64,000 nucleotides of DNA. Origin: an uncultured Oleiphilaceae bacterium (GTDB lineage: Bacteria > Pseudomonadota > Gammaproteobacteria > Pseudomonadales > Oleiphilaceae). Each line of letters begins with the position of its first letter. Position 1 is the first letter of the stretch. This document shows, in pieces, positions 53,792 through 63,251 of this stretch. The stretch covers positions 62,001 to 126,000 of the forward strand of contig CAJXUY010000005.1 of the NCBI GenBank assembly GCA_913060665.1, read 5' to 3'. The notes beneath the pieces were generated by a model. That model did no database searches. It was not told where the DNA came from and was given only the letters and a program-made list of their open reading frames with translations. A program made the translations under genes and the position numbers.

Positions 53792-54838
53792 TTATACATT
53801 AATGACTGCGTTACTCACGCCTCCAAGGCCCACCCCCCTCCCAAGCCCTCTTGACGTAACACCGATATTAGACAGTCCTTCAAATGTATCACCTATATTC
53901 ACCATCAATTGGTAATCATTAGGTGTTTCTAACATCAAAGATATTAGTTCATGCGCTGTTTCGTTTTGCTTACCCTCTGGTAGCCATTGACTAAGCTGAT
54001 CTGGCGAGTTTAGCTTAACGCTCACCGCAATACCGCTGCAGTCAGCCACTTGCCCTCCAAGCACTAAAGAATCTCCTAACGTGACATTGTCTAGCCCTAG
54101 ACGATTAACCTGATCATCAGGTACATCAGCCACACCACCCACGAATGAACGAGTCGTAATGGTTACATCAGCAAAAAACTGGTTAAATGCTTGCTCAATA
54201 ATATCGATTGAAGAACACCGACTAGCCAAAAGCCCCGCTAAAGGTATTAAACGCGGCAGTGAAAGATGCTTAAGTGATGCCAAATATTCTCTATCGATGC
54301 CCCATATGGCGAGCAAGGCGGTTGAGAGTTCGCTTCTCGCTTGCTTATGGCTATCTTTCAGCTCTTCACTTTGAAAGTGCTCGGTAAACCGGCTAGGGAT
54401 TCGATACTTATTCCAGGAATCATAAAATAGTGAAATAGCATGGTGATTAAATACGTCATAGAACTGCTTTAGATCTTGGCCTTCTTCATATTCACTACCC
54501 GAAAACGTTAAATCGCCCTCATGGCTATCGCCTTTATCACCCCCTAGTCCTAATATTCGCTCAGTATAAAAAGCCGGCAAAGGTGATGTAGTGCCATACA
54601 ACCCCATTAAACTAACATCTACTGTTATTTGAGGGGTTTCGTTGATCACCTTTAGCGAGGCAGCTGAAATCTCACCTGCTGGGTGTGACAAACTGGCTGT
54701 AGCCCGATATCGAATAGATGTTGAATCAAATCCGTAACGCTGAACCCATTGCCGAAAAGCAATAAAACTAAAACGTTGCGCTGAGCCGAGCCAACCGTTT
54801 TCTAGTTCAGTTGACAATCCCCTACCCTCGCTCCCCAC
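53792..54838 (-). CDS. tssG: TssG type VI secretion baseplate protein
   Basis: TssG (ImpH/VasB) forms the baseplate wedge with TssE, TssF and TssK. The 348-residue protein has FSFIAFRQWVQRYGFD near the N terminus, SLMGLYGTTSPLPAFYTERI (the family's GLxGxxSPLP motif), and the C-terminal half with DNVTLGDSLVLGGQVADCSG. Its start overlaps the end of tssF by up to 37 nt; GTG 54838 and TTG 54817 are both possible. It is the last type VI gene in the local cluster. Confidence 0.93.
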   Translation of the reverse strand: MGSEGRGLSTELENGWLGSAQRFSFIAFRQWVQRYGFDSTSIRYRATASLSHPAGEISAASLKVINETPQITVDVSLMGLYGTTSPLPAFYTERILGLGGDKGDSHEGDLTFSGSEYEEGQDLKQFYDVFNHHAISLFYDSWNKYRIPSRFTEHFQSEELKDSHKQARSELSTALLAIWGIDREYLASLKHLSLPRLIPLAGLLASRCSSIDIIEQAFNQFFADVTITTRSFVGGVADVPDDQVNRLGLDNVTLGDSLVLGGQVADCSGIAVSVKLNSPDQLSQWLPEGKQNETAHELISLMLETPNDYQLMVNIGDTFEGLSNIGVTSRGLGRGVGLGGVSNAVINV

Positions 54839-56661
54839 TGCATAACATCATTTTCGGGCATCGTTTTAATCGTTAATCGATGAAAGCTATTCACCCCCGC
54901 ACTCAGGGCAAAAAATTCGTTCAGAATTTCGCCTAATAGAAAAATGTCTCCAACCCCTGAGAAATTCTGACTACCAACGGTAAGTAATACTTCACTCCCC
55001 CTAATTGGGACACCTTTGAAAAGCCGAGTTGTAGGCGTGATATTAAGCGCGGTTAAGCCATCAACTTTTAGTTTTGTCGCCGCATGCTGCTGTTTATCAA
55101 ATAGCCCTCGAAGATCAAACTGAATTATCAGCGCCTTAAGGGAGTCCAAATGATGAATTTTATTGATATTTAGGGCTGACTGAGAAATGAGCCTCCAGAT
55201 CCAGTTCATTTTGCTAGCAGGCGAGTAAGATGGCGTTACCGCAGAAATATTATTGCAGTTAAGGTATTCCGGGATAGACGAGGTTTCGGTACAGATATCA
55301 CCTACCCTTAACATGCTTGGCAAATGACGGTTACTACAGGTAACTTGGCCACTAATGGTTTCAGACTTAACCATATATCGACCGCGGTTGTCAGGCGTCA
55401 CAGGCTGACTATTGGGCTTACTCTGAGCAACCGATACGAACGAGATATAGGTTTCTTGTCCTTTTCCTGTTATCGATGGTCGTTGCTGACTCCAATATAC
55501 GTTCGGCTTATCAACTACCGCAGCTCCACCCACCTGGCTAGGACAAAACAATTCTAATGATGGATAGTGAACAACTTTTCTTAATTCAGGGTTCCATCCT
55601 TCAATCTGGTCAACGGTCATTATTTCATAGTGATCTGGGCTCGGCGCTTCAACACGCAAGCGATGTTCTGCGCGGGTTTCGTCAAGCAAAAACGGCCGTG
55701 TAGAAGCCTGAAACTGGTTCACTGCAGGCGAACAAAATAGTCGCATATTATCAATAGAAGGATGATCATTTGGCGGCAATAGTTGATTCAACTTAAACTC
55801 AATAATAATTGAGCTAACATTATCCAGGTAAGTATTATTGCTACCGGTGCGCCCTTCCGAATAGCCAGCATTACGAATAAGTGTTCCAACACCCTCAAGG
55901 TTCAAGTATAAAAATTTTTCTGAAAAACAGAAGTATTCGAATAACAATCGGTGCCCTGAAAACTGCTGTCCAGATGCAGCAAATAATTGTTTGTTAGGCG
56001 CTAAACCTCCCGCATTAATCGCTGAAGGGGGTAATGTCCCTAATTTTGTTTTTTGTTCATCATTTACGCCCCAAACATCGACACCAACAGTCTGCTGCCT
56101 CAGCAAATAATACCATAAACTGGTTTTAGGAAAGGCACCATGCAGATGGATATTCAAATCGTTCAGTGCGATATCGTTTAAACTAGTTTGCTGAAACAAC
56201 GCAAGATTTAACGCAATATTAGACATCCCACCAGACTCAGATACCTGAACTGACTCCACCCTCAGAGGGTGAACGTCTACATCGAAAGACGTCTGAAACC
56301 TACAAGCCGTGCCATCAACAGGAATAGACTTAACCTCAGCGCTTTTGGCCAACCGCTGCCGCCCCGATAAAATATCCATCGGTTTTAACTCAACCGTGGT
56401 AATCGACGGTATCGATTGCAAAAAGTGCGGCCACACCAACTTAATTAGTGACCACGCAAATTCAGGTAGGTCATCATCTAGTTTCTGCCTGATTCTGCCC
56501 GTTAAAAACGCAAAACCCTCTAGTAGCCGTTCAACGTCGGGGTCTTGCCCTTCTACAGATAAAAAGGGGGCCAAGCGGGGGTTTTGTTCAGAGAACTCTC
56601 TACCCAAATCCCTTAAGGCAGAGAGTTCCTCTTGAAAGTATCGACTATACTGCATTGGCAT
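54802..56661 (-). CDS. tssF: TssF type VI secretion baseplate protein
   Basis: TssF (ImpG/VasA) is the main baseplate wedge subunit. The 619-residue protein begins YSRYFQEELSALRDLGREFS and has PRLAPFLSVEGQDPDVERLL and GFAFLTGRIRQKLDDDLPE, a highly conserved N-terminal block, and RGSEVLLTV near the C terminus. Length agrees with the family (about 580-620). It follows tssE by 16 nt and overlaps tssG. Confidence 0.95.
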   Translation of the reverse strand: MPMQYSRYFQEELSALRDLGREFSEQNPRLAPFLSVEGQDPDVERLLEGFAFLTGRIRQKLDDDLPEFAWSLIKLVWPHFLQSIPSITTVELKPMDILSGRQRLAKSAEVKSIPVDGTACRFQTSFDVDVHPLRVESVQVSESGGMSNIALNLALFQQTSLNDIALNDLNIHLHGAFPKTSLWYYLLRQQTVGVDVWGVNDEQKTKLGTLPPSAINAGGLAPNKQLFAASGQQFSGHRLLFEYFCFSEKFLYLNLEGVGTLIRNAGYSEGRTGSNNTYLDNVSSIIIEFKLNQLLPPNDHPSIDNMRLFCSPAVNQFQASTRPFLLDETRAEHRLRVEAPSPDHYEIMTVDQIEGWNPELRKVVHYPSLELFCPSQVGGAAVVDKPNVYWSQQRPSITGKGQETYISFVSVAQSKPNSQPVTPDNRGRYMVKSETISGQVTCSNRHLPSMLRVGDICTETSSIPEYLNCNNISAVTPSYSPASKMNWIWRLISQSALNINKIHHLDSLKALIIQFDLRGLFDKQQHAATKLKVDGLTALNITPTTRLFKGVPIRGSEVLLTVGSQNFSGVGDIFLLGEILNEFFALSAGVNSFHRLTIKTMPENDVMQWGARVGDCQLN

Positions 56662-56677
56662 CCTGCCATATTAGTGT

Positions 56678-57094
56678 TTAAGCGGTCTTCACAAACGCCT
56701 GACCAGAGCCCGTAATAACGGTTTCAAACTGAAACGCACCAGTATTCATTGGTGCATACTTTAAGCTTACATCCACCTTGTATCTAAGCTGCAATGGCTG
56801 GGAGTTATCCGGAACGTAACTCACCAATACATTCTCAATGCGCGGCTCATACCTCAATAGAAACTGTCTTATCGCCAACTGTAGCTGATAAATAGCATCA
56901 GGAAACTCATAGACCAGATCATTAAAATCCGGCATTCCATAACCAGGTAGCGAATATACGCTACCCTCTCTGACATTTAGCATCTGTTGCAGGTTGGATA
57001 TTACCGACTCAATCATTGACTGATGATCAATATCCATCGAATAAGCGGACGCTCTTCTCTGCTCCAATCGCTCTAATAACGAACGCTCTTTCAT
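56678..57094 (-). CDS. tssE: TssE type VI secretion gp25-like protein
   Basis: TssE is the baseplate wedge component related to phage T4 gp25. The 138-residue protein has SLLERLEQRR near its start, then SVISNLQQMLNVREGSVYSL followed by PGYGMPDFNDL, and RQFLLRYEPRIENVLVSYV, which contain the conserved glutamate-rich gp25 (EPR) motif. It follows tssC by 48 nt. Confidence 0.94.
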   Translation of the reverse strand: MKERSLLERLEQRRASAYSMDIDHQSMIESVISNLQQMLNVREGSVYSLPGYGMPDFNDLVYEFPDAIYQLQLAIRQFLLRYEPRIENVLVSYVPDNSQPLQLRYKVDVSLKYAPMNTGAFQFETVITGSGQAFVKTA

Positions 57095-57142
57095 TCCATC
57101 CTCATTAACGATATCAACAACATTTTCAACATCACCTAGTCA

Positions 57143-58630
57143 TTAAGACTTTTCCAATTTACCAACTAGCGATAACTCAAAATCTGCGCCCATGTACTTA
57201 AAATGAGGACGAACACTTAATCCCACCTTATAAATCCCTGGCTGACCTTCAACTTCATTAACGGTAACCTTAGCCGCACGCAATGGTCGTTGACTTCTGA
57301 CTTCTGCACTCGGGTTTTCTTGATCAGCGATATAACTACTGATCCAGACATTGAGTTCGTTTTCAATATCCGTGCGCTCTTTCCAGCTACCAATGTTCTC
57401 TCTCTGGAGCACCTTAAGATAATGAGCTAAACGATTGATGATGAACATATAAGGCAATTGAGTGCTTAAACGATGATTCAGCTCACTTCGCTTTGCGTCT
57501 TCATTATTGCCAAAGTATTTTACCTTCATCGTTGAGTTCGCCGAGAAAAATGCGGCATTATCACTGCCTTTTCTCATGGTTAGCGGGATAAACCCTTCTT
57601 CGGCCAACTCAAACTCACGCCTATCAGAGATCAGAATTTCTGTCGGGATTTTAGATTCAATTTCCCCTAGTGACTCAAAATGATGAACAGGAAGGTCGTC
57701 AACCGCTCCGCCACTTCGCGGACCCACAATATTTGGACACCAACGATACTTAGCAAAGCTATCCGTTAATCGCGTCGCAAACGAAAAGGCCGTATTGCCC
57801 CATAAGTAGTTTGAGTGCCGACCATCAATATTCTCGTTATACTCAAACGCCTTCACTGGGTTATTTTCTGCATCATAAGGCGCCCTTAAGAGAAAACGTG
57901 GAGCTGTTAACCCTACATACTTGGCATCTTCTGACTCTCTAAAACTCTGCCATTTAGCATATTGAGGGCCTTCGAATATGGAGTGTAGTTCTTTCAGGTT
58001 CGGTAATTCTTCATAACTATCGATGCCAAAAAACTTAGGGGCAGCCGCTGCAATAAAAGGCGCATGGGACATCGACGCAACAGCAGCGCAATTCTTCATC
58101 ACCTTCATATCGACTGCACCAGGGCCCAGATCATAATTAGCAACAATGCCACCAACAGGCTCACCACCAAACTGGCCATATTCACTGCTATATACGAGCT
58201 TATACAAACCAGACCGAGTCACATCAGGAGCATCTTCAAAGTCATCGTAAAGGTCTTCTTTCGACACATTTAACAGTGATATTTTAATGTTCTGGGTAAA
58301 ATCAGTGCGATCTACTAGCAGCTTCAACCCTCGCCATGCAGACTCTAGTTTTTGAAATTCATTGTGGTGCAACACTTCATCAACCTGCTGACTTAATTTT
58401 GAATCCAACTCAGCGATCATTCTATCAATCAGGTTTTTATTCACCCGCTCTTCCTGATTATCATCATTCAAAAGCTCTGCGATAAATGCTCCTACACCAC
58501 GCTTGGCAACGTCATACCCTTCGTCTGCTGGCTGCATCTTTGTCTGCTGCACAATCTGATCAAGCAGAGAGCTTTCTTCTAACTCAACGGCACGGTTGCC
58601 GATGGCTAACATCCTTTCGTAGTTAGACAT
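57143..58630 (-). CDS. tssC: TssC type VI secretion sheath large subunit
   Basis: With TssB, TssC polymerises into the contractile sheath. The 495-residue protein is canonical: LDQIVQQTKMQPADEGYDVA near the N terminus, FQKLESAWRGLKLLVDRTDF, VGGIVANYDLGPGAVDMKVM, AKYRWCPNIVGPRSGGAVDD, and the C-terminal MFIINRLAHYLKVLQRENIG block. Between tssB and tssC lie 219 nt with repeats, an unusually long gap for a pair whose proteins are needed in equal amounts. Confidence 0.97.
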   Translation of the reverse strand: MSNYERMLAIGNRAVELEESSLLDQIVQQTKMQPADEGYDVAKRGVGAFIAELLNDDNQEERVNKNLIDRMIAELDSKLSQQVDEVLHHNEFQKLESAWRGLKLLVDRTDFTQNIKISLLNVSKEDLYDDFEDAPDVTRSGLYKLVYSSEYGQFGGEPVGGIVANYDLGPGAVDMKVMKNCAAVASMSHAPFIAAAAPKFFGIDSYEELPNLKELHSIFEGPQYAKWQSFRESEDAKYVGLTAPRFLLRAPYDAENNPVKAFEYNENIDGRHSNYLWGNTAFSFATRLTDSFAKYRWCPNIVGPRSGGAVDDLPVHHFESLGEIESKIPTEILISDRREFELAEEGFIPLTMRKGSDNAAFFSANSTMKVKYFGNNEDAKRSELNHRLSTQLPYMFIINRLAHYLKVLQRENIGSWKERTDIENELNVWISSYIADQENPSAEVRSQRPLRAAKVTVNEVEGQPGIYKVGLSVRPHFKYMGADFELSLVGKLEKS

Positions 58631-58706
58631 ACTAATTCCTTTTAGTGGTTACACTTAAACTATAGTGTTCTTCTTTTGGCATAAATAACTGAGCTAAGCA
58701 CAGCCC

Positions 58707-58855
58707 TTGTAGCCATGACACAGCGAAGCGGAATCAGGGATTCGAGCGTACCTTCCACAACCCCCTCCTTGATTCCAGTCGTGCCTCCTTTCATCACGGC
58801 TACAAAGGTTTCTTTACTACTCTTGTAGCCGTGATGCAGCGAAGCGGAATCAAGG
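58707..58855. repeat. palindromic intergenic repeats, copies B (pair) and C (single)
   Basis: Same family as 52335-52434. Forward unit 58707-58739, inverted unit 58767-58805, and a third forward unit 58823-58855 (TTGTAGCCGTGATG ... GGAATCAAGG). Together they fill most of the tssB-tssC gap. The third overlaps the end of tssB and supplies its stop codon and last codon. Confidence 0.85.
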
Positions 58856-59341
58856 ATTAGGTTTTGCAGTCAATTCACTCAATATCTGATGTTTCAACTC
58901 ATCATCCTGCAAGCTGGCTTCAATCATTTTTCGAAATGAAGGCATATTGCCTATAGGCCCTTTCAAAGCTACAAGCGCTTCTCTTAGTTTTAGAAGCTCA
59001 TTCAACTCCGGTACCTGTTTGGCTATACTTTCAGGTGAAAAATCTTTAATTGATTCGAGCTTTAAACTGACCGACGTTTCTGTGTTTTCATCATCGACTA
59101 AACGGTTCGGCATCTCTAGCTGCAGTTCAATATTTTGGTTTTTCAGAACATCATTAAAGTTGTCTTTATCAATATTAATGGGCTTTCTATCTTCAACAGG
59201 GCGATCATCTTCCTGCGATGTAAAGTCTCCTGCCACCAACATTTTCAAAGGCAGCTCTACACTTTCCTGTGCTGCACCTTTTTCAGATTTGTACTGTATA
59301 TTGATTCGTTCGCGTGGTGCGACTGATCCATCCCTGGACAT
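58850..59341 (-). CDS. tssB: TssB type VI secretion sheath small subunit
   Basis: TssB pairs with TssC in the contractile sheath. The 163-residue protein has RINIQYKSEKGAAQESVELP, LKMLVAGDFT, EDRKPINIDKDNFNDVLKNQ, VSLKLESIKDFSPESIAKQV, and the GPIGNMPSFRKMIEASLQD block, all typical. The last codons and stop lie inside a palindromic repeat unit (58823-58855), so the C terminus has probably been altered by the repeat insertion without damage to the core. Confidence 0.96.
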   Translation of the reverse strand: MSRDGSVAPRERINIQYKSEKGAAQESVELPLKMLVAGDFTSQEDDRPVEDRKPINIDKDNFNDVLKNQNIELQLEMPNRLVDDENTETSVSLKLESIKDFSPESIAKQVPELNELLKLREALVALKGPIGNMPSFRKMIEASLQDDELKHQILSELTAKPNP

Positions 59342-59432
59342 ACTTCTCTCCTAAAATAGCTAAATCGTTTTTAACATCTCTACTTCACTTGTAATGCGCC
59401 ACGTGCAAGTTGCACTTACGATTAACGCACCA

Positions 59433-61202
59433 CTATAAACCCACATATGATTTCATCTCATACCCCCGCGTTGCACTAACGCGCACTAATCTTTGATAGT
59501 AACTATCGGTTGGTAGCTTTCGCTTTAGTTTGGCTTTACAAACAAGCATCATTGATAGCATGTTGCTTACTATGTCTGGCTCCCATAAATCTAGCTTATG
59601 ATTAACAGCCAATTCATCTAGCTCAATTAACAACTGCTCAGCAAAAGCAAACTCTTTTGCAGATAAGCAGTATTCAATGGTGATCAACCGGGCTTTATAC
59701 CAGGCCTTTTTATTCATTTGGTCATCACAATACCGGTCAAGCATCAAAAAGCCTTTAGAAAACCCTTGCTCTTTAAAGGCTTTGTTCGATTGCTGGATAA
59801 CCTCTAACTCTTTTTGATCACCATTTACTTCATCTGTTTGGTTCTGGGGACTAAGATCAACAAAGCGCTGTAAACCGATCTCTTCCGATACATTTTCCCC
59901 AGGGGTGTGGATATTGGATTCGATATTAGAAAGCCATGCCCGCGTTTCATCACTAGCAAACGGCAGGTCATCTGAAAACTTCAACCGTTCAATACCATTC
60001 AACCGCGTGGTAAATGATTTCGTTAATTCCGATATGGCATCGATCGCATTTTGGTGATGGCCTCTTATGCCACTACTTCCACTAGCCCTATCAATCGCCT
60101 TCAATGAATCCACCACCATTCGATGACCATCTAACCAAAACGGCGCGTTAGACAAACTGTTTTCTAGCTCTACGACGAGTATTTCATACTGTCGCTGTTG
60201 AAAAAGTGTGTCGAGAAAATGCCTTTTTTCAGCAGGTATTGAGCGTAGTGGCGTTAAGTTATTTTGGTGAAGGGGCAATTCTGAAACAGGCAACCAAACA
60301 CTAAAACGATTTATTTCATAAGCTCGAGGATCTGATAGATCTTGAGTGAGCCGGTACTTTGCCAAGTTTTTTAATATCGACTGGGTATCCCGAATGCCCT
60401 GACTGTACGTCTTGTCATCAGTAATTTCAGTTTGGGGTGTAATGCTTTCAGCTGCAGGTGACTTGGGGCTACCGGGTTTAGGTGCATTATGGTTAACGTT
60501 AGACGCGATCTGGCTAGTAGAACCTATCTGAACAACCTCAGCGTGTGAGGGTTGGTCGCCGGAACAAGCTTCATGAAGCTTCATCACACCGCCTAATCGC
60601 GCTGTATCTTGTGTGGAGCCTGAATGGTTTAATTCACTAGATAAACTAGATATGAATTCTTTTAGAACACGTGCTGAAGAGGATAAATCAAGGTGAAAAT
60701 CACTTCCATATTCGGCTAACTGCTGATTAATCAATTTAATGGATGCCAATGCAGACTCTACAAAATGTTTTTCATACTCTTCAGGCTTATTATAGGCAAC
60801 CCATACCTCAAACTGCTGAGCGAACCACTCTAATGCAGCCACCCTTGCGCGCTTTCTTTTAATAGGCGGGAAGCTTTCCGTCCAGTATTGTTTCAGATAA
60901 CCATTAAATACTGATAGAGCTTCAGCAGCACCCTGATATCGATTAACGTCGATGAAGGCACGCATACTATAGACCAGCACTAACAAATCTTTTGATTGCT
61001 TCGCTAAAATTTCGTGGGAGAACTTCAGCACTTTTTGCCAGTTCGTTGATGAACCCTCTAGTGCCAATTGATGACTAACTTCAAGCTGAAGCTTATCAAA
61101 CAGATCACCTAGACGGGCACTACTACCCACAGCACATTGATCATCGATAGGGTTTAATACAGCATTACGCCAACCGTCCGGACTAAGCATCGGAAATGCC
61201 AA
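59433..61202 (-). CDS. tssA: TssA type VI secretion assembly protein (ImpA N-terminal domain)
   Basis: TssA primes and caps sheath assembly. The 589-residue protein has the ImpA N-terminal domain (about residues 10-135): VGSSARLGDLFDKLQLEVSH, KDLLVLVYSMRAFIDVNRYQ, AAEALSVFNGYLKQYWTESF, PPIKRKRARVAALEWFAQQF. A middle low-complexity linker (about 220-265, rich in S/P/T) follows, and a helical C-terminal region with FVDLSPQNQTDE and EQLLIELDELAV. The long C-terminal extension places it with the larger TssA classes; I cannot assign the subclass without alignment. Confidence 0.9.
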   Translation of the reverse strand: MAFPMLSPDGWRNAVLNPIDDQCAVGSSARLGDLFDKLQLEVSHQLALEGSSTNWQKVLKFSHEILAKQSKDLLVLVYSMRAFIDVNRYQGAAEALSVFNGYLKQYWTESFPPIKRKRARVAALEWFAQQFEVWVAYNKPEEYEKHFVESALASIKLINQQLAEYGSDFHLDLSSSARVLKEFISSLSSELNHSGSTQDTARLGGVMKLHEACSGDQPSHAEVVQIGSTSQIASNVNHNAPKPGSPKSPAAESITPQTEITDDKTYSQGIRDTQSILKNLAKYRLTQDLSDPRAYEINRFSVWLPVSELPLHQNNLTPLRSIPAEKRHFLDTLFQQRQYEILVVELENSLSNAPFWLDGHRMVVDSLKAIDRASGSSGIRGHHQNAIDAISELTKSFTTRLNGIERLKFSDDLPFASDETRAWLSNIESNIHTPGENVSEEIGLQRFVDLSPQNQTDEVNGDQKELEVIQQSNKAFKEQGFSKGFLMLDRYCDDQMNKKAWYKARLITIEYCLSAKEFAFAEQLLIELDELAVNHKLDLWEPDIVSNMLSMMLVCKAKLKRKLPTDSYYQRLVRVSATRGYEMKSYVGL

Positions 61203-61392
61203 AGGTCAATAAAGAGCCGTCACTCAAATTCTGACGTGGGAAAATTGCAATTAAGGCTACGCTACACAATTGCGTAGCACGCAAATAAGAAATCGACACT
61301 GTCACTCCTTGACGTCGTCTGTATGTACTAAATCCAAATCCTTTGGATCTTTAAAGCGGGGGAATTATATAGTGTCGCTAATGAATTGTTAA

Positions 61393-61420
61393 CCCATAAT
61401 TGTGATTATGGGCATTTTTT
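61393..61420 (+). terminator. intrinsic terminator in the tssA-PAAR gap
   Basis: CCCATAAT-TGTG-ATTATGGG (61393-61412) followed by CATTTTTT reads as a terminator on the plus strand. No plus-strand gene ends here; on the minus strand the hairpin lies between the PAAR gene and tssA and lacks a T run but could still attenuate. The rest of this 244-bp gap (61203-61446) may hold the tssA promoter. Confidence 0.5.
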
Positions 61421-61446
61421 GTACCCTGTTAACAGTAATGTAAGAC

Positions 61447-61734
61447 CTACCCTCCAGCAATCACTGAAGAATCGCCGACAACAATCACGCCCCCATGAGC
61501 CGTCTTGTCACCCATTCGCGCTGCCGGCAGGCCTTCAACAAATACAGAGGAAGAACCTTCAATAATAATATCTAATGGGCCATTGCAAGCGGCTTGGTCA
61601 CCCACTCTAGCGATTGGGCGCCCATTTACCAATACAGTTAAAGCACCCTTGATAATGGGACCACCTACATGCGGAACAGGACCGCAAGATGCAGGGCATT
61701 GGTGATAATCACCGACTAAGGCTATTGGTTTCAT
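61447..61734 (-). CDS. PAAR-domain type VI spike tip protein
   Basis: A 95-residue PAAR protein that caps the VgrG spike and can carry effectors. It is a bare PAAR domain: the three repeats VGDYHQCP, ARVGDQAACNGPLDIIIEGS and AARMGDKTAHGGVIVVGDSS supply the histidine/cysteine zinc ligands; there is no extra effector domain. It lies upstream of tssA on the same strand, with 244 nt between. Confidence 0.93.
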   Translation of the reverse strand: MKPIALVGDYHQCPASCGPVPHVGGPIIKGALTVLVNGRPIARVGDQAACNGPLDIIIEGSSSVFVEGLPAARMGDKTAHGGVIVVGDSSVIAGG

Positions 61735-61764
61735 GGTTCATCCTTGAACATTTCATTAAAATTT

Positions 61765-63174
61765 TTAAGCTCGACCGTAAGTATCTTCTAGTCGAACAAT
61801 ATCATCTTCACCCAAATAACTACCCGTTTGGACTTCGATTATTTCTAGCGGAATTACACCGGGGTTTTCCAGACGGTGAATAGTCCCTAATGGGATATAA
61901 GTGGACTGATCTTCCGTCAGCAATAGTTGCTCATCACCACGAGTAATAAGTGCCGTACCCTGCACAACCACCCAATGCTCTGCTCTATGATGATGTTTTT
62001 GAAGAGACAACTTTGAACCAGGCTTAACCATGATACGTTTTACTTGAAAACGCTTACTATTGGTAATACCTTCGTAAGTTCCCCAAGGTCGGTGAACTTT
62101 TTTATGAAAACGGTGTTCATGGCGTTCTTGCTGTTTTACTTGAGCAACCAGCTTTTTCACATCCTGAACGCGTGACTTATCTGCGACTAAAATAACATCA
62201 TTGGTTTCAACAATTACATGGTTGTCTATTCCAATAGCAGCTACCAAACGCGACTCTGAATGGATATAGGAGTTGTTAACATCCTCTGTAATGACATCCC
62301 CTTTACAGACATTCCCCTGCTCATCCTGCTGGTGGATATCCCACAAAGCAGACCAAGAACCTACATCACTCCAGCCAGCATCTAAAGTTACCACAACAGC
62401 AGAGTCTGTCTTCTCCATTACCGCATAATCGATGGAATCATCTGGGCTAGTCGCAAACGTTTCCGCATCCACCCGAGTAAAATCCAGATCTGTAGAACTA
62501 TTTTCAATAGAGCATCTACAAACAGCAATCATTTCCGGATTAAACTTCCCCAACTCTTCCAAATAACGATCAGCACGAAACATAAACATGCCGCTGTTCC
62601 AATAATAGTCACCAGAGCTTATATATTTTTTCGCTGTTTCTTCATCTGGTTTTTCGACAAAATGATCAACGTCAGCCCAATCACCTTGCTGCTTACCAGA
62701 TTGAATATAACCATAACCTGTATGCGGCGAATCCGGCACAATACCAAACGTCGCCAACTTCCCATCCAATGCTGCAGCTTTACCTTTCAATACAGCATCC
62801 GAAAATTTAGGCCCATCGTTAATAACATGATCAGCCGGCATAATAAGCAATACAGCATCGGCATCCGCCTCAATAGCTTTATAGGCGGCAAGAGCAATAG
62901 CAGGAGCAGTGTTTCGCCCAACAGGTTCTAGAATAATGGAACTTTTGCTTAGGTTATTATGGGTTTGTAAGCACCCAGCCACCATAAATCGATGCTCTTC
63001 ATTGGATACTACAATCAAATGTTTTACATCATCCAATCCCTTAACACGCTCAACCGTATCGCCCAATAAACTATTATCATTGACCAAATTAATAAATTGT
63101 TTAGGGTGCGTCTCGCGGGAGAGAGGCCAAAGGCGGGTGCCTGAGCCACCTGAAAGAATAACGGGGGTAATCAA
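61765..63174 (-). CDS. manC: Mannose-1-phosphate guanylyltransferase/mannose-6-phosphate isomerase
   Basis: Bifunctional enzyme making GDP-mannose for surface polysaccharides (AlgA/ManC type). The 469-residue protein has the pyrophosphorylase motif VILSGGSGTRLWPLSRETHP with KQF, EPVGRNTAPAIALAAYKA, the FVEKPDEETAKKYISSGDYY block, and a C-terminal cupin isomerase domain with KLSLQKHHHRAEHWVVVQGT. The apparent start is TTG 63174: GGAG lies 7 nt upstream and no in-frame ATG precedes it, so an uncommon start codon is likely. It begins a polysaccharide cluster. Confidence 0.95.
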   Translation of the reverse strand: MITPVILSGGSGTRLWPLSRETHPKQFINLVNDNSLLGDTVERVKGLDDVKHLIVVSNEEHRFMVAGCLQTHNNLSKSSIILEPVGRNTAPAIALAAYKAIEADADAVLLIMPADHVINDGPKFSDAVLKGKAAALDGKLATFGIVPDSPHTGYGYIQSGKQQGDWADVDHFVEKPDEETAKKYISSGDYYWNSGMFMFRADRYLEELGKFNPEMIAVCRCSIENSSTDLDFTRVDAETFATSPDDSIDYAVMEKTDSAVVVTLDAGWSDVGSWSALWDIHQQDEQGNVCKGDVITEDVNNSYIHSESRLVAAIGIDNHVIVETNDVILVADKSRVQDVKKLVAQVKQQERHEHRFHKKVHRPWGTYEGITNSKRFQVKRIMVKPGSKLSLQKHHHRAEHWVVVQGTALITRGDEQLLLTEDQSTYIPLGTIHRLENPGVIPLEIIEVQTGSYLGEDDIVRLEDTYGRA

Positions 63175-63251
63175 ATCATTTCTCCGGATACAAAGTTTCG
63201 GTTATTGTAGAGACATAAAGAGCGTTAGCCAAGGAGATAAGTTTTAGAGTG

